From a bacterium (GTDB lineage: Bacteria > Patescibacteriota > Gracilibacteria > JAUYGZ01): a DNA stretch of 55,457 nt. The notes under the pieces are model-generated. The model worked only from the letters and a program-made list of their open reading frames with translations, searched no databases and was not told the origin of the DNA. The stretch spans positions 1 through 55,457 of the forward strand of contig JAUYGZ010000020.1 of the NCBI GenBank assembly GCA_030690415.1. The letters run 5' to 3'. The position numbers and the translations under genes are program-made. Positions 24,543 through 32,139 of the stretch are shown piece after piece; positions within the stretch are counted from its first letter, which is position 1, and the number at the start of each line of letters is the position of its first letter.

Positions 24543-24986
24543 CTAATCCCCGCCCCCCTCACCCTTGAGCTTGGCGCGGATGGCGGCGATTTCGGAGGAT
24601 TCGGATTCCTGGCCGATATTTTCAAATGACGCCGCAAGATCATTTTCAATATCATTTAGATTTTCTCTGAATTTTGCTACATTTTTCTGGGCAGCGTTTT
24701 CAACTGCCACAACGATTTCCGCCTGTGGTTGCGAGATCTTTTCCTGTTCGATTTTGATCAGCTCTTCAAGCCCTTTCAATAACTCCTTCTTTTCTTCCAG
24801 ACTGAGGTGAATCGCTTGTTCTTCCTGCCCAAATATTTTCTGTAATTCACTCAGCATTTTTTCGGTTACCCCATTCCGCTCAATATAACCCACATAACTC
24901 TCTTTGTGGCTTTCAGGAATGAAGTCAGAAGCATAAATAGCTTCAATAATATTCAGGATGCTTTCTTCGAATTGTTGTGCGTTCAT
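24543..24986 (-). CDS. Short helical protein of the cluster (147 aa)
   Basis: 147 residues from the ATG at 24986 (another ATG two codons upstream). Fully helical, acidic. Residues 5-60 (FEESILNIIEAIYASDFIPE, then EKMLSELQKIFGQEEQAIH) follow the same pattern as the N-terminal part of the 216-aa protein (KELHRDL....KEQKEAIH). C-terminal coiled coil. It lies 33 bp downstream of the 488-aa gene. No family recognised. Confidence 0.72.
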   Translation of the reverse strand: MNAQQFEESILNIIEAIYASDFIPESHKESYVGYIERNGVTEKMLSELQKIFGQEEQAIHLSLEEKKELLKGLEELIKIEQEKISQPQAEIVVAVENAAQKNVAKFRENLNDIENDLAASFENIGQESESSEIAAIRAKLKGEGGGD

Positions 24987-25019
24987 GGTCATAACGAATT
25001 ACTTAATATGAAATACTTA

Positions 25020-26486
25020 TTATTTGCTCGCCTCATTTTGTCTCTTAAAAACATTCTTTATTCTCTCCAATAATCCTTGCCTTCTCTCCACTTTCTTTGT
25101 TTCTTTACCTTCCTCTTTTTTACCCTCAGTTTTTTCTACTTTTTTGAGGGCAAACTCTACCGCCATCGTGTTTTTTGAAACTGTGCTTTTTTCGTCAATT
25201 TCAGCCCTGGAAAAGGTGGGCTTTTCTTCCGATCCATCTGTCTGCATGGTTAGTATCGGTTTCTTTGGATCTTTTGTTGTCAGAAAAGCCATTTTCCTCG
25301 GCTCACTCATCAGCATAAAACCTTCTGCATCCTTCCTCATAAGGGTATATTCCTTTTCTCCAATCTTAATTTTCTGGCCTATCTTGGCGTTGTTTTTGAT
25401 GTAATTAATTTTTTCCGACAACGATTTTTCATTGATTTTTCCAACCTCCACTAATCTTCGCCTAAAATAATTTTGGGTGTCGGCGGATGATATAGCTCCA
25501 ATAAAATCGGCTATTCTTCCTTCTGTGCTTCTCAGGAATGATCGTCTATTACCGTTCATCAGATACTTGCAGAGGTTCCTGGCAGCCACTCGTTCAGAGC
25601 TGTTTTGAATACCATCGATATATTTTGAAAACAATTCGCTTTCAGCATTATAATTTCCTAACACCGCATCTCTGAGAAGAGTTTCAAACTTTGCTTTTTG
25701 TTCTTCAACTGTTTTATCATTAGTTGCTTTAATATTTGGCATGACAATCGAAAGAAGGCTTTGATGCCATTCTTCAATTTTTTTTTCTTTGTTTTCGGCG
25801 CGAAGCTTCATCTTTTCCCGGCTCTCACGTCGAATACTTTCCGTATGTTCTCTCGCTTCTTTTAATCTCTTGATTTTTTGTCTTATGTTTTCATGGCCTG
25901 TCAGTGGTTCTCCAATAAAATCAAAAGCTTTTGACAGGCTAAAAATACCTTTATTAGCTTTTTGGATAATTTTTTGTCGCTGTTCAAGATCCTGTATTTC
26001 CATGCGTAAGTTGCCGGCCAATTTTTCACTGGCCTCGATCTTAAAGCTGAGAATATTCAGGGAACTTTTTGCGTATTCAGTTTGTGCCCCTGTATCACTT
26101 TCAAAGTACTTTTTTGCTTCAGCATTTGCTTGATCAACTGCTATCTTCTGAAGCTGGTCATCAATTTGTTTTTTGTAGAGAGTGTTGACCTTTCCGGTCA
26201 TTGAAAATATTTTCCTCGCGCCCCCCTCCAATAAGCTTCCAATTCCAAGCTCCCAGTCATCTAAAGCTTTTTTCATGTCAGCATCGCTGAGTGCTACAGC
26301 TTTGTCGATGGCTTCATTAAGCTCCGGTGTCTTCTTTCCCAGGTGTTCCAGGATTTTTTTCTCTCCAATATCAGTTTCTTTCTCTTCCCTTGTTTCTTCA
26401 GCTTTTGTCTCTGAACCCTGCAAACACACCCACCTCTTCCCCAAAAGATTCTCTTTATACCCGTCATGGCATGGCAATGGTTTCAT
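25020..26486 (-). CDS. Cluster protein with KR-x-V(x)Q N-terminus (488 aa)
   Basis: 488 residues. The N-terminus MKPLPCHDGYKENLLGKR is the best match to the 385-aa protein (P-x-C-x-x-G-Y-x-x-x-L-L-x-K-R-x-V). A long coiled coil (about 140-250, with EKLAGNLRMEIQDLEQRQ) is followed by a compact helical region (about 255-345, with AARNLCKYLMNGNRRSF) and a small beta-rich part near 370-420 (IGEKEYTLMRKDAEGFMLM). The tail is Lys/Glu-rich. No membrane segment. Function unknown. Confidence 0.78.
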   Translation of the reverse strand: MKPLPCHDGYKENLLGKRWVCLQGSETKAEETREEKETDIGEKKILEHLGKKTPELNEAIDKAVALSDADMKKALDDWELGIGSLLEGGARKIFSMTGKVNTLYKKQIDDQLQKIAVDQANAEAKKYFESDTGAQTEYAKSSLNILSFKIEASEKLAGNLRMEIQDLEQRQKIIQKANKGIFSLSKAFDFIGEPLTGHENIRQKIKRLKEAREHTESIRRESREKMKLRAENKEKKIEEWHQSLLSIVMPNIKATNDKTVEEQKAKFETLLRDAVLGNYNAESELFSKYIDGIQNSSERVAARNLCKYLMNGNRRSFLRSTEGRIADFIGAISSADTQNYFRRRLVEVGKINEKSLSEKINYIKNNAKIGQKIKIGEKEYTLMRKDAEGFMLMSEPRKMAFLTTKDPKKPILTMQTDGSEEKPTFSRAEIDEKSTVSKNTMAVEFALKKVEKTEGKKEEGKETKKVERRQGLLERIKNVFKRQNEASK

Positions 26487-26492
26487 ACGAAA

Positions 26493-26792
26493 TTATTTTG
26501 TTTTTTGTATGGCGTTTTTTATTTTGCTGATTTTCTCCCGGGTTTCCTGTCTTTTTGCCTCTTTGAGCAGGCGGAGACCTTCGGTTTCAAGGGCTTTTAA
26601 CTGTCCGGTGATTTTTTTGGCTCCTTCCACGAGCCTTTTTTCGTAGCTTTCCACTTCGCTGATGAGATCCAATATGAGCTGGTCATCAGCTTCCGGAAGG
26701 TTTTTTTCGATCATTTCTCTGACGTCCCGTGGGAAATCAGGAAGGGAGTCCATCTTCTTTCTGAGCTGTGTTATGAGGTCTCCTCTGAGCAT
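26493..26792 (-). CDS. Short helical protein of the cluster (99 aa)
   Basis: 99 residues, all helix. LRKKMDSLPDFPRDVREMIE, then LPEADDQLILDLISEVESYEKRL parallels the SLPDEKKQ..LPKMEESAVKEL segment of the 216-aa protein. It lies 6 bp upstream of the 488-aa gene and 10 bp downstream of the 145-aa gene, so it is clearly in one operon. Confidence 0.72.
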   Translation of the reverse strand: MLRGDLITQLRKKMDSLPDFPRDVREMIEKNLPEADDQLILDLISEVESYEKRLVEGAKKITGQLKALETEGLRLLKEAKRQETREKISKIKNAIQKTK

Positions 26793-26802
26793 GATAAAGG
26801 GA

Positions 26803-27240
26803 TTAATTAAGTTCAGCTTTTTCAGCTTGTTCCGGCTGCTGTTGTTTGAGTTTTTTCATCATTCGTTTTTCAAACATGGCCTCGGTATTTCCTCTGAGCG
26901 TTGTTTCGGCGTCTTCTTTAATCGCTTCCCATTCACCGCTCACGACTTCAATGCCTTTTTTCACTCCGGCGAGACCAAGTTCAATTCCCTTGGCAATTGG
27001 CCAGGTGCCGGCCCTGATGATGGTTTCTAGAGGCTCGATAACGTATTTATTGAGCTGGAGTAGTGCAGCCCCTGGTCGGGAAATCGTGAAAAACCGCTGT
27101 TCATCGACTTCATACTTATCACCATCCATGTCCGTCTGTATGGTCTTTTTCTCGGTCATCCATTCGCCAAGGTTGCGCAGAGCCTGAAGGAAGACGAATC
27201 GCTTGGGCATAAGTTGGTTTGTGCGTTCACTAATCTTCAT
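26803..27240 (-). CDS. First gene of the cluster operon, KR-x-VF motif protein (145 aa)
   Basis: 145 residues from 27240 (an internal ATG at 27210 would begin MPKRFVFLQ). Residues 11-19 carry M-P-K-R-F-V-F-L-Q, the same K-R-x-V-F signature found near the N-termini of the 385-, 488- and 1,313-aa proteins. The middle has an amphipathic stretch with IEPLETIIRAGTWPIAKGIELGLAGVKKG (two parts), and the C-terminus is Gln/Glu/Lys-rich. A strong promoter lies directly upstream. No family recognised. Confidence 0.72.
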   Translation of the reverse strand: MKISERTNQLMPKRFVFLQALRNLGEWMTEKKTIQTDMDGDKYEVDEQRFFTISRPGAALLQLNKYVIEPLETIIRAGTWPIAKGIELGLAGVKKGIEVVSGEWEAIKEDAETTLRGNTEAMFEKRMMKKLKQQQPEQAEKAELN

Positions 27241-27263
27241 GGGTTTTTATTGTGATTCCTTTT

Positions 27264-27292
27264 ATTTTAGCAGAAAATGGGCTTTTCTTCAA
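27264..27292 (-). promoter_or_regulatory. Promoter of the 145-99-488-147 operon
   Basis: Minus strand: -35 TTGAAG (27287-27292), 17-bp spacer, TGC then -10 TAAAAT (27264-27269). Predicted start near 27257, leader about 17 nt. It is divergent from purL. Confidence 0.75.
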
Positions 27293-27328
27293 GGCTTGAC
27301 CTCCGCTATCCTGAAACCATCACCTCTC

Positions 27329-27366
27329 CTTATCGTCCTTATCGTCCTTATCGTCCTTATTATCCT
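27329..27366. repeat. CTTATCGTC tandem repeat (9-bp unit) in the purL leader
   Basis: Three full copies and partial copies of CTTATCGTC ending 5 nt before the purL ATG. Similar words occur before the ferredoxin start (31740-31762) and around the 43.2-kb gap. The leader has no Shine-Dalgarno site. Confidence 0.8.
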
Positions 27367-27371
27367 TCCCC

Positions 27372-30300
27372 ATGATCCTCAAGCTTTCCGAACCCTTCCT
27401 CGACCAGCCGGCGCTGAAAAAGCGTTTCACACGGGAATTTGAAGGCCTCAAAAATGTCTTCACTCGTCGCGTCGCGCGAGTCCAGACCAGTCGTGAGCTG
27501 AGTCAGGAAGAGCAGGATGCGCTGCATGTCTTATTGCTAAACGGAACAGGTGATGGGAACACTCCGGAACATGCCAAACAGATTGAAATCGCCTACCAGC
27601 CGGCGGTGATGGATCCGGAACATACCGCCATTGAGAAGATGCTGACAAGTGTTGACTTCGGTGATCAGATCGAGGCGGTGAAGTTATCTACTATATATGC
27701 TTTTGAAGGACTGACGGAGGAGGAGTTGGAGACTTTGGTGAACAAATACCTCTTCAACCCCCTACTCCACGTCATCATCATACCTGAATCTAAACCCAAG
27801 CTGACCATTCAGGCTGAGGCTGAAAAAATGCAGATCGTAACGGGATTTCGTGAGCTGAACCTGAGAGAGCTAAAGGAACTGAGTGAGGCAAGGAGTCTTT
27901 ATATGGAAGACGGTTTTTTGGAGGAAGTTCAGCGCAAGTTTCGGGATGATCTGCAGCGGGACCCAACGGATGCAGAGCTGGAGTACCTGGCCCAAAGAAC
28001 CTCGGATCACTGCTTTCACACCACCTGGAAGTCGCTGGGGCTGTTTAAGAAATTGAAAGCGGAGGTGGAAAAGGTCTTGCCGAAGAGACCCGACATCGTT
28101 TCGGTTTTTGTGGATAATTCAGGGGTGATGGAGGCCGACGGGAAACCAGAAAACGAGGAAACGAGGAAACGAGGAAACGAGGAAACCAGAAACCAGAAAC
28201 CAGAAACCACCACCTACCTCATCAAAGGCGAAACCCATAACGCCCCCACCGCCATCGCTCCGGTTGGAGGGGTGGAAACGATGCATGGGGGATGCTTGCG
28301 CGACATTATTGGGACCGGGCAGGGAGGAGTGCCGAGCATGGCAACGCAGGTCTTCATCGTTGGCTCGCAGAGCAAGGAGGAGATGAGCGAGCACTATCAG
28401 GTCGACTCCTTTCTCGATCCGCTCGTTATTTTGAGGGGTATGATCCAGGGTGTGCAGAATTACGGGAACCCCATGGGTGTGCCGAATTTTGGAGGGCGGG
28501 TGTTTTTGCATCCGAAGTTTTTTGGGAAACCCCTGGCCCTGGGGATTTGTCTGGGAGTGGGCGAACGGGAGTATTCAACCATTGGCAAACCTCAGTCCGG
28601 AGACATTGCCCTTCTTGTTGGAAACCCTACCGGTCGGGATGGGATCCATGGCGCGACGATGAGTTCCGCGGCGAATACCGAACAGTCCTCGAAAAAAGAA
28701 GGCGCGTCAGTCCAGATCGGTGATCCGTACACCGAACGGCTCATCATGGAGGCGACCCCTGAGCTCAGGCCTCTGCTTCGAGCTTATGGTGATCTGGGAG
28801 CGGGTGGGATCGCGTCCTGTTTTGGCGAGATGGCTGAAGGCGTGGGGATTGAAATCGATTTGACCAAGATCCCGACCAAGTACGAAGGGCTGGCCCCTTG
28901 GGAAAAACTGGAGTCGGAATCCCAGGAACGCATGGGCATGGCCGTCGCTCCTGAGAATCTGGAGAAGGTTCAGGCAATTTTAGTTCATCATGAAATCCCC
29001 TCTCATGTCCTGGGGACATTTACCGATACGAAACGATTCGTCGTGAAACACGGAACAGAAACCATCGTGGATCTGGATTACGAATGGCTAGAATCCTTTC
29101 CGGTGGCGCAAAAAACGGTGGAACAATATATTGTGCAGTCGGCAGATATTCATCTGCCGACCGTAGAGACGCCGCGCCGCGGCGTCTCTACGGGAGACGC
29201 GCTATTGCGCATCCTGCGGACCCCTGAATTGGCCGACCAATCGATGTTCCTGAGGCGCTGGGACAGCACCGTGCAGGGAAAATCGCTGAGGGAATCGCTG
29301 GCGCCATTTACGAACATGCCCTTCGATCAGGGCATCACAGTGCCAAACCCTGACGACGGCCGAACACAGGTCCTGTCGCTCACGGTCAACCCTTGGTGGT
29401 CCGCCAACCCATACGCCATGACGCAAGCCTGCGTGGCGGGGACGGTTTCCAAGCAGATTGCTGCCGGAGTAAAGCGGAAGAAAATAGCCCTCTGCGATAA
29501 TTTTTACACTCCCAAGTCCCGACCGGAGATTGATTCTCACCTCACGGAAATGGTCCGGGCCATGACGGATATGATGGTAGATCTGGGAACGCCTATTATT
29601 TCCGGAAAAGATTCTTCCAGCGGGACCACGAAGATGATTCGGAAGGCTCATCAGGAATCGGAAGTGAGTGACGGCTTTCATCACGCCGATGAACAGAAAG
29701 AGCATGTTGAAAATTTTGAAATCTCCCCCACAATTTGTATGTCCGCTGTAGGTTCCGGTGACGATGCGATGAAGGTGCCGCCAAAGGCTCTTCAAAAAGT
29801 GGGAAACGAACTGTACTTTCTCTCTGTCGGCATTTCGAATGACGCGAGTGGGTCGGTGCTACTCCCCGATTACGAACGTGCGAACGCCTTCAATTGGTCT
29901 ATCAATATTCAGGAGTACATTCGAACAATCGATCGCCTGGCTGAGTTGATCGATGAAGGCAAGATTATCAGTATCTCAGTCGTCGATGACGGAGGTATTT
30001 TTCACCGGATTTTTGAAATGATGTTGGGGTCGGGATTGGGGGCTGAGCTGAACATCGGTGGGGTGAACATCGGCGAGGATATCGATCCTCGCCTACGGGG
30101 GTTTATCGGCGCGGAAGATATAGATCCCAACCCTACCGTAGCTGAGGATCGATATCCTCAGCTAGCGATATTAGAATTCCTCACCAACGCCCTTCCCGGC
30201 TCCTTCATCGTCGAGGTGGAATCTGCTGATGTTCTTGCTGAACTGGACGCAGTGCGCTTGGGGTCAGTAACGGAACGAGCAGAACTGGTGATTGGCGATG

Positions 30301-31118
30301 AAATCATAACGCTTCACGAAATGCGCTCCACCTGGGAACGAGTCTGGTACGATCAGCTGAACATGCCTTTCGAACCCCAGCGCGTTGAACCACCGACGAG
30401 CATTCTTCCCTTTACGCCAACTGAACTGACCAAGAAGAAAGTGAACATCGTCTACTCCCCCGGGATCAACTGTCACCAGGAAATGGTTCGAACCTGGACG
30501 AAGCTGGGCTGTGATGCGAACCTGATTTCCGTTACCGACTCGAATGCGAAGTTCGCCGATGCGGATATCGTCGTCTTCCCCGGTGGCTTCGCTGATGGCG
30601 ACTACCTGGGCTCAGCAAAGGTCTGGCACCGTATCATGGAAACGCAGTTCAAAGATCAGATGGACTATTTGCGAACGGGAAAGATTCCCGTGCTGGGGAT
30701 TTGTAATGGATTCCAACTCATGACCCGATCCGGATTTTTTGGAAAGAATCTGAGGCTGACTTTCAACGACTCCGCGACCTTTGAACAGCGATGGGTGAGG
30801 GTGAAGTTTACTCTAGAGTCTGCAAACTCCATCTGGACGAAGGGATTGGAAGGAAAAGAAATCGTTGTTCCCGTCGCCCACGGCGAAGGCAAGTTCGTCA
30901 TGGACGGCGAAATGACCGGGGCAACCATTTCCCTGGTCTACGATCCACCCGGATATCCGAACAATCCCAATGGTTCGGATCGGAACATTGCCGGCGTCTT
31001 CGCCGGTGACCGAGGCCAGTTCTGGGGAGGCATGCCCCATCCCGAACGAGCCATTGAAGAGTGGCATTACAGCCAGCATGGGATGTTATTCTTTGAGAAT
31101 GTGCTGAGGAATCTCTAA
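27372..31118 (+). CDS. purL: Phosphoribosylformylglycinamidine synthase, PurS-PurL-PurQ fusion
   Basis: 1,248 residues. Converts FGAR, ATP and glutamine to FGAM in purine synthesis. Order: PurS-like N-terminus (about 1-150), a linker with SDHCFH, two AIRS-type halves (with GETHNAP near 285 and GKDSSSGT near 740), and a class I glutaminase domain from about 1020 with C1111 in GICNGFQ and H1223/E1225 in PHPE. Near residues 256-280 a low-complexity insert is encoded by GAGGAAAC/CAGAAAC tandem repeats. Around residue 600 a GTAGAGACG palindrome is read in frame. Around residues 900-930 two inverted palindromes are also read in frame. All preserve the frame, so the protein seems intact. Divergent from the cluster operon. 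Confidence 0.96.
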   Translation: MILKLSEPFLDQPALKKRFTREFEGLKNVFTRRVARVQTSRELSQEEQDALHVLLLNGTGDGNTPEHAKQIEIAYQPAVMDPEHTAIEKMLTSVDFGDQIEAVKLSTIYAFEGLTEEELETLVNKYLFNPLLHVIIIPESKPKLTIQAEAEKMQIVTGFRELNLRELKELSEARSLYMEDGFLEEVQRKFRDDLQRDPTDAELEYLAQRTSDHCFHTTWKSLGLFKKLKAEVEKVLPKRPDIVSVFVDNSGVMEADGKPENEETRKRGNEETRNQKPETTTYLIKGETHNAPTAIAPVGGVETMHGGCLRDIIGTGQGGVPSMATQVFIVGSQSKEEMSEHYQVDSFLDPLVILRGMIQGVQNYGNPMGVPNFGGRVFLHPKFFGKPLALGICLGVGEREYSTIGKPQSGDIALLVGNPTGRDGIHGATMSSAANTEQSSKKEGASVQIGDPYTERLIMEATPELRPLLRAYGDLGAGGIASCFGEMAEGVGIEIDLTKIPTKYEGLAPWEKLESESQERMGMAVAPENLEKVQAILVHHEIPSHVLGTFTDTKRFVVKHGTETIVDLDYEWLESFPVAQKTVEQYIVQSADIHLPTVETPRRGVSTGDALLRILRTPELADQSMFLRRWDSTVQGKSLRESLAPFTNMPFDQGITVPNPDDGRTQVLSLTVNPWWSANPYAMTQACVAGTVSKQIAAGVKRKKIALCDNFYTPKSRPEIDSHLTEMVRAMTDMMVDLGTPIISGKDSSSGTTKMIRKAHQESEVSDGFHHADEQKEHVENFEISPTICMSAVGSGDDAMKVPPKALQKVGNELYFLSVGISNDASGSVLLPDYERANAFNWSINIQEYIRTIDRLAELIDEGKIISISVVDDGGIFHRIFEMMLGSGLGAELNIGGVNIGEDIDPRLRGFIGAEDIDPNPTVAEDRYPQLAILEFLTNALPGSFIVEVESADVLAELDAVRLGSVTERAELVIGDEIITLHEMRSTWERVWYDQLNMPFEPQRVEPPTSILPFTPTELTKKKVNIVYSPGINCHQEMVRTWTKLGCDANLISVTDSNAKFADADIVVFPGGFADGDYLGSAKVWHRIMETQFKDQMDYLRTGKIPVLGICNGFQLMTRSGFFGKNLRLTFNDSATFEQRWVRVKFTLESANSIWTKGLEGKEIVVPVAHGEGKFVMDGEMTGATISLVYDPPGYPNNPNGSDRNIAGVFAGDRGQFWGGMPHPERAIEEWHYSQHGMLFFENVLRNL
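28155..28208. repeat. In-frame tandem repeats within purL
   Basis: Four units of GAGGAAAC (8 bp) followed by three or four units of CAGAAAC (7 bp), inside the coding sequence, producing an E-T-R-K/N-Q-K-P-E-T rich loop. Confidence 0.85.
29161..29193. repeat. Palindromic repeat within purL (16-bp arms)
   Basis: CCGTAGAGACGCCGCG (29161-29176) and its exact reverse complement (29178-29193) around a single C. The core GTAGAGACG/CGTCTCTAC is shared with 21531-21650 and 32075-32126. Confidence 0.85.
30072..30164. repeat. Pair of inverted palindromes within purL
   Basis: GGCGAGGAT-ATCG-ATCCTCGCC (30072-30093) and TAGCTGAGGAT-CGAT-ATCCTCAGCTA (30139-30164). The second is a reverse-complement copy of the first, including the flanking CCGTAG, with paired changes in both arms that keep the stem intact. 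Confidence 0.8.
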
Positions 31119-31176
31119 GCCTTGACCCAAACCCCCAGCCCAAGTACCTTATTCACACATCATCTAACCTTCAACC

Positions 31177-31731
31177 ATGGACTCCCACGATTGCGACGAA
31201 CTCTGCTTCCACCCGATCCAGGTCGGCTCACCGGCACCTGAATTCAGATGTGAAGCCTTTGTGAATGGAAATTTCGAACATTTGGCTTTGGAAGATTTTA
31301 AGGGCAAGTGGGTGGTGCTCTTTTTCTACCCCCTCGACTTCACCTTCGTCTGCCCAACTGAGATTTTGGAATTCAACAAGCATGCGAAAGACTTTACCAA
31401 GGAAAATGCTCAGCTTCTGGGAATCAGCATCGACTCTGTCTACTCACACCAGGCCTGGGGGAAAGAGCTGGGTGCCTTGAACTTTCCGTTGCTCTCAGAC
31501 ATCACGAAAGAAATCAGTATGGACTACGGAGTCCTTTTGGAAGACAAAGGCATCGCGCTCCGCGGAACCTTTATTATTGATCCGGATGGCATCCTTCGAC
31601 ACGTAACGGTGAACGATTTGCCCATTGGTCGCAGCGTAACAGAAACGCTTCGTGTCCTTCACGCTGCCCAGAGTGGTGAGCTTTGCCCTGTTGGGTGGGA
31701 GAAGGGAGGGAAGACGCTGGGGAAAGCGTAG
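31177..31731 (+). CDS. 2-Cys peroxiredoxin (AhpC/Prx1 type)
   Basis: 184 residues. Thioredoxin fold with the peroxidatic cysteine C59 in FVCPTE and the resolving cysteine C170 in GELCPVGW, the typical 2-Cys arrangement. Reduces hydrogen peroxide and organic peroxides. The ferredoxin gene begins 37 bp downstream, so a shared transcript with purL or with ferredoxin is likely. The electron donor is not defined; no AhpF or thioredoxin lies nearby. Confidence 0.95.
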   Translation: MDSHDCDELCFHPIQVGSPAPEFRCEAFVNGNFEHLALEDFKGKWVVLFFYPLDFTFVCPTEILEFNKHAKDFTKENAQLLGISIDSVYSHQAWGKELGALNFPLLSDITKEISMDYGVLLEDKGIALRGTFIIDPDGILRHVTVNDLPIGRSVTETLRVLHAAQSGELCPVGWEKGGKTLGKA

Positions 31732-31768
31732 AGGAAGGACCTTATCTTCTTTATCATCCTTCCCTCAT

Positions 31769-32074
31769 ATGGCCAAAATCACGTACAAAGATGAACACGG
31801 TAAGGTCATCGAGATTCCGGTGGACTCAAATAAGTCGATTTTGGAGATGCTCGAAGCTGAAGGCATCGACTATCCTTTTTCCTGTATGGCCGGGGCCTGC
31901 AGCAGCTGCAAGATCACCTGCAAATCCGGCAAGGACAAGGTCCAGCTGGATAAGTTTGGCACGCCCATGATGCCCGTGGAGGACAATGAATTTTTGAGCT
32001 GTATCGCCGGAATCGCTGATGACACCGCTGCTGATGAGGGTACTGTGATTGAGCTGGAGAAGGCGGAGGAGTAG
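31769..32074 (+). CDS. 2Fe-2S ferredoxin, plant type
   Basis: 101 residues from the ATG at 31769. Upstream in-frame sequence overlaps the peroxiredoxin gene and is not ferredoxin-like. Cluster ligands C39, C44, C47 and C78 give the C-x4-C-x2-C-x30-C spacing of plant-type ferredoxins, in the loop FSCMAGACSSC. It is an electron carrier; possible partners here are the peroxiredoxin and the flavin oxidoreductase at 41.2 kb. The stop codon sits immediately before a 52-bp palindrome. Confidence 0.93.
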   Translation: MAKITYKDEHGKVIEIPVDSNKSILEMLEAEGIDYPFSCMAGACSSCKITCKSGKDKVQLDKFGTPMMPVEDNEFLSCIAGIADDTAADEGTVIELEKAEE

Positions 32075-32126
32075 AGAGGTAACATTGTAGAGACGCATTG
32101 CAATGCGTCTCTACAATGTTACCTCT
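32075..32126. terminator. Perfect 52-bp palindrome between convergent genes
   Basis: Left arm 32075-32100 and right arm 32101-32126 are exact reverse complements (AGAGGTAACATTG, TAGAGACGCATTG and mirror). It lies between the ferredoxin stop and the polX stop, so it could act as a bidirectional terminator, although the T-run is short. It is also a member of the GTAGAGACG repeat family. Confidence 0.7.
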
Positions 32127-32139
32127 TCTTCCATTCCCT

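Noticed and set aside
29202-29795. Long minus-strand frame inside purL
   Set aside because: It is the antisense shadow of a conserved PurL region and has no protein-like pattern.
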